Shown one piece after another: positions 53,969 to 63,004 of a stretch of DNA of 63,520 nt (the first letter of the stretch is position 1; the number at the start of each line of letters is the position of its first letter). Source of the stretch: Halovulum dunhuangense (lineage in GTDB: Bacteria; Pseudomonadota; Alphaproteobacteria; Rhodobacterales; Rhodobacteraceae); NCBI RefSeq assembly GCF_013093415.1, contig NZ_JABFBC010000005.1:1-63520 (forward strand). The letters are read 5' to 3'. The notes below the pieces were generated by a model that searched no databases, had not been told where the DNA came from, and saw nothing but the letters and a program-made list of their open reading frames with translations. The position numbers and the translations under genes were made by a program.

Positions 53969-55576
53969 ATGACAGCGAAGGAATTTTCATTCGACATCGA
54001 GGCGCGCAACCGCATGCTGGCCGGTGTCGATCTGTTGGCCCGGGCCGTCGGCGTGACGCTTGGCCCCAGGGGACGGAACGTCGCCCTCGAGAACGGCTCC
54101 GCGACGCCGCACATCACCAAGGACGGTGACACGGTCGCACGCAGCTTCGAGATTGAAGACCGCTTCGAGAACATGGGCGCGCAGATGGTCAGGGAAGTCG
54201 CCGCCCGCACCAACAGCGAGGCCGGCGACGGCACCAGCACCGCAACCGTACTGGCGCAGGCCATCGCCCATGAAGGCGTGAAGCTGGTCGCCGGCGGCGC
54301 GAACCCGATGGACGTCAAGCGCGGCATCGACCGGGCCGCCGCCGCGGTCGTGGCGGCGCTTCGGGGGGCTGCGCGTCCGGTGACCGGGCAGGAGGACATC
54401 GCGCATGTCGGCACCGTGTCCGCGAATGGCGAGGCCGGGATCGGCACGCAGATCGCCGAAGCGATGGAACGGGTCGGACGCGACGGCGTCATCACGGTGC
54501 AGGAAAACCCCGGGCTTGCCACCGTCACCGAGCTGGTCGAGGGCCTGCGTTTCGACAACGGTTATCTCAGCCCGCATTTCGTGACCGACCCCGAGCGGTC
54601 GACGGTCACATTCGAGGATGCATTCATCCTGCTTCACGACGGCAAGCTGTCGTCGCTCCAGCCGCTCGTTCCCATCCTCGAGGCGGTGAACCGGTCCGCG
54701 CGCCCGCTGCTTATCGTCGCCGACGATGTGGAGGGCGAGGCGCTGTCCACGCTGGTCGTGAACAGGCTGCGGGGCGGGCTGAAGGTTGCGGCGGTCAAGG
54801 CGCCCGGTTTCGGCGACCGCCGCAAGGCCATGCTGGAGGATATCGCCATCGTCACGGGCGGGCGCGTCGTGAGCCGCGATCTGGGGATGACGCTGGATGC
54901 GGCCGGGATTGAGACGCTGGGCCGCGCCGCCCGTGTCGAGATCACGCGCGAGCGCACCACGCTGGTCGGCGGTGCCGGCGATGCGGACGATATCCGGGCG
55001 CGCATCGCCCGGTTGCGGCGAGAGGCGGACGTCGCCGCGTCCGGGCGCGCGCGCGAGGCGCTTCGCGAGCGTCTGGCCAAGCTGGCCGGCGGTGTCGCGA
55101 TCCTTCGCGTGGGCGGCACCACGGAATCCGAGCTGCGCGAGCGGCGGGATCGTGTCGAAGATGCCCTGAACGCCACCCGCGCTGCCGTTGAGGAGGGGAT
55201 CACCGTCGGCGGCGGGGTCGCCCTGGTGCGCGCTGGCCGGGTTCTGGACGATCCAGGCGGCGAGAACGCGGACGAGAAGGCGGGCGTCGCGCTTGTTCGC
55301 AGGGCGTTGAACGCGCCGCTGATCCGGATCGCGGACAATGCGGGGTTCGACGGGACCTTCGTGATCGGGAAGGTGCGCGATGCCGATACGGAAGCCTGGG
55401 GGTTCGACGCCGCGCGGGGCGATTACGACGATCTGCTCGAGCGTGGCATCATCGACCCGGTCAAGGTCGTGCGGACCGCGCTGGAGAATGCCTGCTCGGT
55501 GGCGGGTGCGATGATCACGGCGCAGGTCGCGATCGCCGATGCAGCGCCGGAAGGCGAGACCGATCAAGCGGCGTGA
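53969..55576 (+). CDS. groEL: Orphan GroEL chaperonin (HSP60)
   Basis: A 535-residue chaperonin. It has [27 protein letters not shown] (ATPase Asp), [23 protein letters not shown] and the second ATPase region [24 protein letters not shown] 53969 follows AAAGGAGTTCGGC; the open frame to 53837 is not supported. It lacks an adjacent groES and the Gly-Met-rich C-terminal tail, ending in [12 protein letters not shown]. Additional, specialised GroELs are common in alphaproteobacteria. The substrates of this one are unknown. Confidence 0.92.
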   Translation: MTAKEFSFDIEARNRMLAGVDLLARAVGVTLGPRGRNVALENGSATPHITKDGDTVARSFEIEDRFENMGAQMVREVAARTNSEAGDGTSTATVLAQAIAHEGVKLVAGGANPMDVKRGIDRAAAAVVAALRGAARPVTGQEDIAHVGTVSANGEAGIGTQIAEAMERVGRDGVITVQENPGLATVTELVEGLRFDNGYLSPHFVTDPERSTVTFEDAFILLHDGKLSSLQPLVPILEAVNRSARPLLIVADDVEGEALSTLVVNRLRGGLKVAAVKAPGFGDRRKAMLEDIAIVTGGRVVSRDLGMTLDAAGIETLGRAARVEITRERTTLVGGAGDADDIRARIARLRREADVAASGRAREALRERLAKLAGGVAILRVGGTTESELRERRDRVEDALNATRAAVEEGITVGGGVALVRAGRVLDDPGGENADEKAGVALVRRALNAPLIRIADNAGFDGTFVIGKVRDADTEAWGFDAARGDYDDLLERGIIDPVKVVRTALENACSVAGAMITAQVAIADAAPEGETDQAA

Positions 55577-55645
55577 GGCGACGGAATGCCGTTGCCTCCG
55601 CCCGCATCCGCCATCCCCGCATCCCACGATCCGATGAGGCCACCT

Positions 55646-55813
55646 GTGAAACAGCAATTGAAGAACCTGATCGAAAGGGTCCTGATCGCGCGCCCCGATG
55701 CCTCGCCCACCGACTTTCGCAACCTGGTGCCCGATCTGCGCGGGAAAACCGACGAAGAGATCGAGAAGCTTGTCGCCCCGATCCGCAACCAGCGGCCCGG
55801 GGGCAGAACCTGA
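55646..55813 (+). CDS. Small helical protein before the pseudouridine synthase
   Basis: 55 residues from GTG 55646 (VKQQLKNLIERVLIARPDA, then SPTDFRNLVPDLRGKTDEEI). GAGG lies seven bases upstream. ATG 55634 is an alternative giving 59 residues. It is predicted to be helical, with two or three helices. No family recognised. The stop overlaps the next start (ATGA), so it is cotranslated with the pseudouridine synthase. Confidence 0.6.
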   Translation: MKQQLKNLIERVLIARPDASPTDFRNLVPDLRGKTDEEIEKLVAPIRNQRPGGRT

Positions 55814-56439
55814 TGCGGGGCAGTCGATCCGGGGCGCGCCCCGGAGGTTCGCGGCTGATCCTTTTCAACAAGCCGTTCGGCGTGGTGTCGCAGTTCAGCG
55901 CGGGCGCATCGCCGGATCGGAAGGACACTCTCGGCGGATGGATCGACTGCCCCGGGGTGTATCCGGCGGGGCGTCTCGACAAGGACAGCGAGGGGCTGCT
56001 TCTGCTGACCGACGACGGCCCGCTACAGGCGCGGATCGCCGAGCCGCGCTTCAAGCTTCCGAAGACCTACCTGGTTCAGGTCGAAGGCGACCCATCCGAG
56101 GACGACCTGGAGCCGCTTCGCGGCGGCATCAGGCTGAAGGACGGCCTGACCCGCCCGGCCGCGGTCGAGCGCATCTGCGCGCCCGACCTGTGGCCGCGTG
56201 ATCCCCCGGTCCGGTTCCGCAAGAGCGTGCCCGATTGCTGGCTGCGCCTGACCTTGCGCGAGGGGCGCAACCGCCAGGTGCGGCGGATGACGGCTGCGAT
56301 CGGTTGCCCGACGCTACGGCTCGTGCGGTGGCGTATCGGGCCCTGGTCGCTCGATGGGCTTGCGCGGGGGGATTGCATGTCGATCCCGGCGCGCCATGCC
56401 CGCACCGAACTGGGGCGGAACGCGAGGATTGAGCTTTGA
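55813..56439 (+). CDS. rluE: RsuA/RluE-family pseudouridine synthase
   Basis: A 208-residue enzyme. The catalytic Asp is in GRLDKDSEGLLLLTDDG (about residue 58). It opens with LILFNKPFGVVSQF and closes with LREGRNRQVRRMTAAIGCPTLRLVRWRIG. It lacks an N-terminal S4 domain, as in E. coli RluE, which modifies U2457 of 23S rRNA; that target is inferred from length and motifs. ATG 55813 overlaps the small ORF upstream. Confidence 0.9.
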   Translation: MRGSRSGARPGGSRLILFNKPFGVVSQFSAGASPDRKDTLGGWIDCPGVYPAGRLDKDSEGLLLLTDDGPLQARIAEPRFKLPKTYLVQVEGDPSEDDLEPLRGGIRLKDGLTRPAAVERICAPDLWPRDPPVRFRKSVPDCWLRLTLREGRNRQVRRMTAAIGCPTLRLVRWRIGPWSLDGLARGDCMSIPARHARTELGRNARIEL

Positions 56440-56490
56440 CGAGATCCGGCCGATAAGGAAGCATCCTGAAAGACAGACAGAAAGGCGGCC

Positions 56491-57234
56491 GTGCGATCCG
56501 CGCCGGCCAATGACATGAGCCATTTGTTCGAAGAACTCGATTACTGCCCGACCCCGATCGGCGCACTCAGCCTGCGCCGCCGCCGCGATCTGCGGCTGGG
56601 CGTGGACGTCTGGGAAATCATGCTCGGCCAGCGGTTCCTGATGTCGAGCCATTTCACCGCGTCCGAGGTTGCGCTCGGGCGGGTGGGTGTCGAGGCCTGC
56701 GCGGGCGATGCGATCGACGTCGTGGTGGGCGGGCTCGGGCTAGGCTATACCGCCGAGGCCGTTCTGGCCGACACGCGGGTCGCGAACCTGCTGGTGGTCG
56801 AATACCTCGCGCCCGTGATCGAGTGGCACGAAACCGGCATTCTTCCCCTTGGAACGATGCTTGCCGACGACCCGCGGTGCCGGCTGGTGGAGGGGGATTT
56901 CTTTGCCGGCGCCCAGGGCGAGGGGTTCGATCCGGATCGGCCGGGGCGGCGCTTCGACGCGATCCTCGCGGATATCGACCATGCCCCGGACCACCTGCTC
57001 GACCAGCGCAGCGACAGCTTCTACCAGGTCGACGGGCTGCGCGCGCTGGCGCGGCATCTGAAGCCGGGCGGCATCTTCGGCCTATGGTCGAACGAGGCCG
57101 CGGAAGAGCGTTTTCTGGACCGGCTGGGCGCAGTCTTTGCCGAAGCCTGGGCCGAGCCGGTGACCTTCGACAATCCGCTGACGGGCCAGCCCTTCACGCA
57201 GACGGTTTATCTTGCGCGGGCAGGGACGGCATGA
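56491..57234 (+). CDS. Spermidine-synthase-like SAM-fold protein
   Basis: A 247-residue protein. The nucleotide/aminopropyl-donor fold is seen in DVVVGGLGLGYTAEAVL and VVEYLAPVIEWHETGIL (acidic residue at the end of strand 2). FDAILADIDHAPDHLL stands at the position of the spermidine-synthase catalytic Asp region. GLRALARHLKPGGIFGLWSN follows. Members of this group may transfer methyl or aminopropyl groups, or neither. It starts at GTG 56491 after AAAGGCGGCC; ATG 56515 is possible. The stop overlaps the next methyltransferase, making it first in a tight four-gene operon. Confidence 0.78.
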   Translation: MRSAPANDMSHLFEELDYCPTPIGALSLRRRRDLRLGVDVWEIMLGQRFLMSSHFTASEVALGRVGVEACAGDAIDVVVGGLGLGYTAEAVLADTRVANLLVVEYLAPVIEWHETGILPLGTMLADDPRCRLVEGDFFAGAQGEGFDPDRPGRRFDAILADIDHAPDHLLDQRSDSFYQVDGLRALARHLKPGGIFGLWSNEAAEERFLDRLGAVFAEAWAEPVTFDNPLTGQPFTQTVYLARAGTA

Positions 57235-57920
57235 AGCCTGTCGTCGGGAACACCCCGACGGCGCGCGGGGCAGGGACCCGCGAATGCCCGCTTTGCGCTG
57301 CGCCGGCCGATCCGTTCATGACCATCGACGGGCGCAGCTACCATTGCTGCCCGGCCTGCGAGATGCGGTTTCTCGATCCCGCGCAACTGCCCTCTGCCCA
57401 GGAGGAGCATGCACACTACCTGAACCACGAAAACGAACCCGACGATCCCCGCTATCGCCGGTTTCTGTCCAAGCTTGCGAAGCCCCTGCTCGAACGCCTG
57501 CCGCGCGCCTCGCTCGGGCTGGACTACGGATGCGGCCCCGGTCCCGCCCTGGCCGCGATGCTGCGCGAGGCAGGGCATGAGGTCCTGCTTTACGACCCCT
57601 TCTTCGCGCCGGACAGATCCCCCCTTGCGCGCGCCTATGACTTCGTCACCTGCACCGAGGTGGCGGAACATTTCCACCAGCCGGCAACGGAGTTCGCGCG
57701 CCTGCGCGCCCTGGTGCGTCCGGGCGGCTGGCTGGCCATCATGACGTGCTTTCAGACCGACGATGCGCGGTTCGGGGACTGGCACTACCGCAAGGACCCG
57801 ACCCATGTCGTGTTCTACCGTGCGGATACCTTCCGCCACCTGGCCGGGGGCTGGGGCTGGTCGTGCGAGAGCCCGGTCAAGGACGTCGTCCTGATGCGTC
57901 GGCCAGAGGTGTCGGCATGA
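57231..57920 (+). CDS. Class I SAM methyltransferase with an N-terminal zinc ribbon
   Basis: A 229-residue protein. Residues about 19-43 hold two cysteine pairs (CPLC and CPAC with a preceding Cys), a zinc ribbon. The SAM domain has LGLDYGCGPGPALAAMLREAGHEVLLYDPFF and TCTEVAEHFHQPATEFARLRALVRPGGWLAIMT. Substrate unknown; the zinc ribbon could position nucleic acid or protein. It overlaps both neighbours by four bases. Confidence 0.85.
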   Translation: MKPVVGNTPTARGAGTRECPLCAAPADPFMTIDGRSYHCCPACEMRFLDPAQLPSAQEEHAHYLNHENEPDDPRYRRFLSKLAKPLLERLPRASLGLDYGCGPGPALAAMLREAGHEVLLYDPFFAPDRSPLARAYDFVTCTEVAEHFHQPATEFARLRALVRPGGWLAIMTCFQTDDARFGDWHYRKDPTHVVFYRADTFRHLAGGWGWSCESPVKDVVLMRRPEVSA

Positions 57921-58540
57921 CAAGCTGGCTGCACGAGAAACGGCTGGAAGCGGTCGAGGCAATCCTGTGTCGAAGCGGTGCGGCCCGCGTGCTGGATCTT
58001 GGATGTGGCGACGGCGACCTGTTCGTCCGGCTGGCGGAAGACCCGCGCTACCGGGAGCTTGTCGGCGTGGACATCTGCCGCGCGTCGCTGGATCGGTTGC
58101 GGCAGAGACTGGCCGTGGACAACTGCCGCACATGCCGCATCGAACTCCGCTGGGCGTCGATGATCGAGCCGCCGGCGGATCTTGCGGGTTTCGATTGCGC
58201 CATCCTGGTCGAGACGATCGAGCATCTCGATCCCGGCCACATGTCAAAGCTGGAGCAGGCCGTGTTCCACCGGATGCGCCCCCGCATGGTGGTGATCACG
58301 ACGCCGAACGCGGACTTCAACCCGCTGCTCGGCGTGCCGCCGAACCGCAGACGGCATCCGGGGCACCGCTTTGAATGGGGGCGGACGAAGTTTCGCAGAT
58401 GGTGCGGCCGCGCGGCCGAGGCGGCGGGATACGACGTCGATGTGGACGATATCGCCGGCCACCACCCCGACCTTGGTGGCGCCAGCCAGATGGCTGTCTT
58501 CCGCCTGGCGGGCGCGGATGCGCGCGCGAGGCCTGCATGA
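57917..58540 (+). CDS. Stand-alone Hen1-like RNA 3'-terminal 2'-O-methyltransferase
   Basis: A 207-residue protein matching the methyltransferase half of Hen1. The SAM site is ARVLDLGCGDGDLFVRLA with the acidic VGVDICRASLDRL. The metal-binding ETIEHLD (Glu, Glu, His) follows, then VVITTPNADFN and the distinctive RHPGHRFEWGRTKFRRWC, which supplies the second His. In bacteria Hen1 methylates the 2'-OH of the 3' end of an RNA before Pnkp seals it, protecting the repaired site. Here the N-terminal ligase-activating domain and pnkp are absent. It overlaps the zinc-ribbon methyltransferase and lies 30 bases before a HelD-like gene. Confidence 0.85.
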   Translation: MTSWLHEKRLEAVEAILCRSGAARVLDLGCGDGDLFVRLAEDPRYRELVGVDICRASLDRLRQRLAVDNCRTCRIELRWASMIEPPADLAGFDCAILVETIEHLDPGHMSKLEQAVFHRMRPRMVVITTPNADFNPLLGVPPNRRRHPGHRFEWGRTKFRRWCGRAAEAAGYDVDVDDIAGHHPDLGGASQMAVFRLAGADARARPA

Positions 58541-58570
58541 GGAAACGAGGAAAGACGAAACGCTACAGAC

Positions 58571-60667
58571 ATGACACTCGACAAGGATCTTGAGACCCGG
58601 CGTCTGACGGATTGCCTTGCCCGGATCGACGTCAATCTCGGCCAGATCGGCGCACGCCTTTCCGACTACCAGCGCGACATCCAGGCGGCCCACGACCACA
58701 TGTGGGAGGCGCGGCGCGACATGGATCATCTCGACAAGGTCGCGATGCGCCAGTCCATCGACCAGATGATGCGGTCCTCGGACGTGCTGCGCGCCCAGGC
58801 GAAGAAGCTCGCGAAGCTCAGGAAATCCCCGTATTTCGGGCGCTTCGATTTCCGCCGGCAGGATCGGAACGAGACGGGTTCCTACTACATCGGCATCCAC
58901 GACTTTCGCGACGAGGACACGCAGGAGCCCTGGGTCTATGACTGGCGCGCGCCGGTATCTTCGCTGTTCTACGATTTCGAGACGGGCCCGGCCCGCTACG
59001 AGGCCCCGTCGGGGACAATCCCCGGCGACCTGACCCTGAAGCGGCAATTCCGCATCCGCGACGGCGCGATGGAGTTCATGCTGGATGTCAGCGTGAACAT
59101 CGTCGACGACGTGCTGCAGGAGGAGTTGGCCCGCGCCTCGGACGACGGGATGAAGAACATCGTCGCCACGATCCAGCGCGACCAGAACGCCATCATCCGC
59201 GACGCCGAGGCGCATACCCTGATCATCCAGGGCGTCGCGGGGTCGGGCAAGACCTCGATCGCGCTGCACCGGATCGCCTTTCTGCTTTACCGGTTCAAGG
59301 ACACGCTCAGTTCTGCCGATATCCTGATCATCTCGCCGAACCGCGTCTTTGCCGACTATATCGGCAACGTCCTGCCGGAACTTGGCGAGGAAACCGTGCC
59401 CGAGATCGGGATGGAAACGCTTGCCGCGCAGATCCTCGGGCCGAAGATCCGGTTCCAGAGCTTCTTCGAGCAGACCGCGCGGCTGCTGGACAGCGACGAC
59501 CAGGCCATGAAGGAGCGGATCCGCGCGAAGGCGGCGCCCGAGTTCCTGCGCCAGATCGAGGCCTATGCCCGGCATCTGGAAAAGACGTCCTTCGCCCCCG
59601 AAGACATCGTCGTGCGCAAGCGTCCCCTGCCGGGGTTCGTCTTCGAGACGACCTGGGGGCGGCTCGGGCAGCTGGACCTGGCCGAACGGATCGTCGCCAT
59701 GGGAAACTCGGTCATCGAGCAGTTCGAGGCCCAGTACAACGTCGAGCTGCGCAAGGAGGAACGCGCCGTGATCCGAAAGGCTGCGCGCGGGATGGTGAAG
59801 CGGACCACGCTGCGCAAGGCCTACAGGGAATTCTTCGACTGGATCGGCCGGCCGGAACTGTTCCAGCCCGTGGGCGGCCGGCTTGAATACGCCGACGTCT
59901 TTCCGCTGATCTACCTCCGGATGCTGACCGAAGGCGTCGAGAACCCCCATGCCGGGGTGAAGCATCTGCTTGTCGACGAGATGCAGGACTATACGCCCGT
60001 GCAATACGCGGTCCTGGCGCGGCTCTTCAAATGCCGCAAGACCATCCTTGGCGACGCCACGCAGTCGGTGAACCCCTACAGCGCCTCGACGCCCGAGCGG
60101 ATCGAGGCGGTTCTCGAAGGGGCGTGGCGGGTCACGCTGAACAAGAGCTATAGATCGACCTGGCAGATCATGCAGTTCGCGCTGAAGATCGCGCCGAACC
60201 CCGATCTTGTCGCGATGGAGCGGCACGGGCCGGACCCCGATCTGGCAGTGGTCGGAACACAGAAGGATGCCGTGGCACGCATCGCCAAGGCCGTCCGCGA
60301 CTTTCGCGCCTCGGACCACACAAGCCTTGCCGTACTGGCCAAGACCCAGGCGCAGGCGACGCGGCTGCACGGGGCGCTGACGGATGCGGGCGTAGACGCG
60401 CGCCTGCTGGAAGAGGGCAGCGCCGGCTTCTCGACCGGTGTCGTCGTCTGCACGCCGCATCTGGCCAAGGGGCTGGAATTCGACCGGGTGATCATCCCCG
60501 ACGCGAGCGACGCCGTATTCTCCACCGAGATGGACCGGAACCTGCTCTATGTCGCCTGCACCCGCGCCATGCACCAGCTGAGCCTGATCTCTGTCGGCGC
60601 GCCATCCAGGTTCCTGGAGGCGACCGAAGGCGACCGTGCGCGGAACGGGACCCGCCAGGCGGTCTGA
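58571..60667 (+). CDS. helD: HelD-type RNA-polymerase-recycling ATPase / UvrD-like superfamily 1 helicase
   Basis: A 698-residue protein with Bacillus-HelD architecture. The N-terminal antiparallel coiled coil is about 1-80. The conserved block YIGIHDFRDEDTQEPWVYDWRAPVSSLFYDFETGPARYEAPSG follows. Then come QEELARASDDGMKNIVATIQRDQNAIIR, Walker A GVAGSGKTSIALHR (about 218-231), SF1 motif II LLVDEMQDYTPVQY and motif IV-VI NKSYRSTWQIMQF and YVACTRAMHQL. HelD removes and recycles stalled RNA polymerase. Such proteins are best known in Gram-positives. It follows the Hen1-like gene by 30 bases with GAGGAAACGAGGAAAG upstream. Confidence 0.88.
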   Translation: MTLDKDLETRRLTDCLARIDVNLGQIGARLSDYQRDIQAAHDHMWEARRDMDHLDKVAMRQSIDQMMRSSDVLRAQAKKLAKLRKSPYFGRFDFRRQDRNETGSYYIGIHDFRDEDTQEPWVYDWRAPVSSLFYDFETGPARYEAPSGTIPGDLTLKRQFRIRDGAMEFMLDVSVNIVDDVLQEELARASDDGMKNIVATIQRDQNAIIRDAEAHTLIIQGVAGSGKTSIALHRIAFLLYRFKDTLSSADILIISPNRVFADYIGNVLPELGEETVPEIGMETLAAQILGPKIRFQSFFEQTARLLDSDDQAMKERIRAKAAPEFLRQIEAYARHLEKTSFAPEDIVVRKRPLPGFVFETTWGRLGQLDLAERIVAMGNSVIEQFEAQYNVELRKEERAVIRKAARGMVKRTTLRKAYREFFDWIGRPELFQPVGGRLEYADVFPLIYLRMLTEGVENPHAGVKHLLVDEMQDYTPVQYAVLARLFKCRKTILGDATQSVNPYSASTPERIEAVLEGAWRVTLNKSYRSTWQIMQFALKIAPNPDLVAMERHGPDPDLAVVGTQKDAVARIAKAVRDFRASDHTSLAVLAKTQAQATRLHGALTDAGVDARLLEEGSAGFSTGVVVCTPHLAKGLEFDRVIIPDASDAVFSTEMDRNLLYVACTRAMHQLSLISVGAPSRFLEATEGDRARNGTRQAV

Positions 60668-60884
60668 TCCCCTGGCGGCAGCCTGCGCCGGTGCGCCGGT
60701 CCCCGACGGGTAGACAGAAGGCGTCCCGGCCCCTATGCTTGGCCGCGTAACCGGCTGGCCATGACCGTCACATCGCGACGGTCGGCAGCATGTTCACCGA
60801 AAAATTGCCGATGCTTTGCGCCTGATCCGTGCCGAAAGGCTGGTCGATCGGCGCTGGAAGCAACGACGGAACGAAGGAAACAGG

Positions 60885-61142
60885 ATGAGTCTGAAAGTAC
60901 AAATTCACGACAGAGAGACCGAGATCGTTGGAAAAGGGACGATAGACGGCATCGTGCCGTTCTATTTCAAGGATCAGGGCCATCGCTGGATGGTCCGGAT
61001 CGGCCAGCATTGGACCTTCAAGCAGACAGAGGCCGGAGCGGATGCGGCACCGAGCACCCCTGCGGCACGCAGCAGGATGTACTGGGCCATCGCGCAGTTC
61101 CGGAACCAGTCGCGTGACGCTCCGGACGCGCAAGGGGCCTGA
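60885..61142 (+). CDS. Small protein of unknown function
   Basis: 85 residues starting MSLKVQIHDRETEIVGKGTI, beta-rich at first (VPFYFKDQGHRWMVRIGQHWTFKQTEAG) with a flexible Ala/Pro segment and a helical tail. GAAGGAAACAGG precedes the ATG. No family recognised. The body of about 50 residues looks like a small beta-barrel or SH3-like fold, but that is a guess from strand pattern. Confidence 0.6.
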   Translation: MSLKVQIHDRETEIVGKGTIDGIVPFYFKDQGHRWMVRIGQHWTFKQTEAGADAAPSTPAARSRMYWAIAQFRNQSRDAPDAQGA

Positions 61143-61176
61143 ACGGACGAACCCGGACGCCATTCGAGGAGAAGAC

Positions 61177-61401
61177 ATGAACCAGAAGATCGCCCTGGTC
61201 GCGAACATCAGCCAGAAGACGGCCCTTCGCCTGCATCGGTATCTGATGGATTTCAGCGACGGGACGCATCGGCTGCTCTGGTCAGGGGACCGCGCCTACA
61301 TCGAGGTCGAATGCCCCAGGGACGCAGAGCTGATCCAGCGCGAATTTCCCCGCCTGATGCGGGATGGGGCCCGATACACCGGCGCGACTTTCCCCTGGTA
61401 G
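61177..61401 (+). CDS. Small protein of unknown function
   Basis: 74 residues (MNQKIALVANISQKTALRLH..., ending DGARYTGATFPW) preceded by GAGGAGAAGAC. A mixed alpha/beta pattern with Trp and several Arg suggests a folded, possibly nucleic-acid-binding protein. It lies 34 bases after the 85-residue gene and is probably cotranscribed with it. No family recognised. Confidence 0.6.
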   Translation: MNQKIALVANISQKTALRLHRYLMDFSDGTHRLLWSGDRAYIEVECPRDAELIQREFPRLMRDGARYTGATFPW

Positions 61402-61771
61402 GCGCGTCCGCCCGAGGTGCGGGGCAAGACCGAAGACGCCGCGGACCCATCATCGGCGGAATTCAAGAGCCGTCGCGATTTCCCCAACTCCCGCCCGCGT
61501 GACGCGCAGCGGCAGCGGCGCGCGATACGCGGGTGTTCGCAGCACTCTTGCGCAGACACGGCCGAGACGGCCTGATCGCCTGCCATTGCGCGCCCCGGGG
61601 CCGCGCAAACACATCGCATGCCCCGATCTCGATGCGGTGCCGCGGACCGAACGCGAATTCCCTGGGCTGGGCGCCGCGATGTCCGGGCATAGCGAAGTGA
61701 CGCCTGGATGATCTGCCGCGCCCCCGCACGGGCCGGGATCCGCAGTCTTTCGGCACTGTCGGCGGCGGGTG
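61402..61771. other. Convergent intergenic region
   Basis: About 370 bases between the two small plus-strand genes and the end of the MFS gene on the minus strand. No coding frame with a ribosome-binding site, no clear terminator hairpin and no repeat recognised. Confidence 0.4.
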
Positions 61772-63004
61772 CTATTCTTCCGGTACGGCTTGGACCAGCA
61801 GTTCCCGCGTGAGACGCCGGTCGATCAGGATGCATCCGGCTGTCAGCACCAGGCACCAGGCGCTCATGAACAGGGTCTGGGTGGGAAAATCCACGCCGCG
61901 GTCGATCAGGATGCCGGTGATCCCGGGGCCGATCGCCGTCGCGATGACCATGACGGTCGTCGCAAGCGACCGGATCGAGCCCAGGTGCCGCGTTCCGTAG
62001 GCGACCGGCAGCAGGACGCCCCACAAGGCGCTTGCGGTGCCCTGCGTGATGCCGATGACGCCAAGCGCCACCCACCAGGCGGCAACCTGGTCGGCAGGGC
62101 CGATCAGGGCGATCCCGATACCCATGGGTATAAGGAGAACCGACAGAAGCCGCTGCGCCCCGAACCGATCGGCCGCCCATCCCGCCACGAAGGCCGAGGC
62201 AACGGTCGCCGTCGCGAAAGCCGAGTATCCCGGCGCCATCTGCACCAGCGTCCAGCCCTTGACCTCGGCGATATGGACCTGCTGGAAGAACACCACCGTG
62301 CCGATGAAGCCCGGCGTCAGCAGGACCGGCAGAAGCGCCGGCAGAAGCCAGTGGCGCGCGGCGTCCTGCCGGCGCCAGTGACGTCCATGAAGTCCCGGAA
62401 CCATCATTGCGCCGGTGTGGCCCTGGGGCGAGCGATCATCCTTGAGCAGGAACCAGAACGCCGGCGCGATGACCAGGCAAAGGATCGCGGCAACGACGAT
62501 CCAGGTCGGCCTCCAGCCGATGGCGGCGATGCAGAGCACGGTGAGAACCGGCACCACGATTTCGCCGGCCGGATGGCCGAGACTGCTGATGGAAACGGCC
62601 CTGCCGCGCGTCGCCTCGAACCAGCGCCCCATCGCCGTCATCGCGATATGGCTGAACATGCCTTGCCCGCAGAAGCGCAGCAGGAACAACGACAGCCCCA
62701 GCAGCCAGACGGATCCGGCGGATGCCATGCCGATGCCGGCGAGCGCGAAGAAACCTGCCATGACCGGTGCCAGCCGCGACAGGCGGACGGTGTCCGCGAC
62801 CGCACCGCGCCAGAACATCAGCCCCGCGGCGCTGAGCGTGGCGACCGTATAGAGACTGCCCCAGGCCCCGTCGGTCAGCCCGTATTCCGATTTGATGGCC
62901 CCCGCAAAGAGCGAGATGAACCATGTCTGCCCGAAAGCCGACGCGAAGGTCAGCAGGAAACCGGCGGCCAGCCAGCGCAGGTTTGTTCGAACGAATGCCA
63001 TCAT
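61772..63004 (-). CDS. Major facilitator superfamily transporter
   Basis: A 410-residue protein with about twelve hydrophobic segments. The N-terminal domain has LTFASAFGQTWFISLFAGAIKSEYGLTDGAWGSLYTVATLSAAGLMFWRGAVADTVRLSRL, with the GxxxD/R loop between helices 2 and 3. The C-terminal half has an equivalent GWAADRFGAQRLL. It resembles drug- or carboxylate-type MFS porters; substrate unknown. The start is ATG 63004 or 63001; neither has a good ribosome-binding site, so a leaderless or coupled start is possible. Confidence 0.88.
   Translation of the reverse strand: MMAFVRTNLRWLAAGFLLTFASAFGQTWFISLFAGAIKSEYGLTDGAWGSLYTVATLSAAGLMFWRGAVADTVRLSRLAPVMAGFFALAGIGMASAGSVWLLGLSLFLLRFCGQGMFSHIAMTAMGRWFEATRGRAVSISSLGHPAGEIVVPVLTVLCIAAIGWRPTWIVVAAILCLVIAPAFWFLLKDDRSPQGHTGAMMVPGLHGRHWRRQDAARHWLLPALLPVLLTPGFIGTVVFFQQVHIAEVKGWTLVQMAPGYSAFATATVASAFVAGWAADRFGAQRLLSVLLIPMGIGIALIGPADQVAAWWVALGVIGITQGTASALWGVLLPVAYGTRHLGSIRSLATTVMVIATAIGPGITGILIDRGVDFPTQTLFMSAWCLVLTAGCILIDRRLTRELLVQAVPEE

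Noticed and set aside
53601-53990. N-terminal extension of the PLP enzyme frame up to 53990
   Set aside because: The frame stays open, but the strong ribosome-binding site and family alignment place the start at 53486; the upstream part is the control region.
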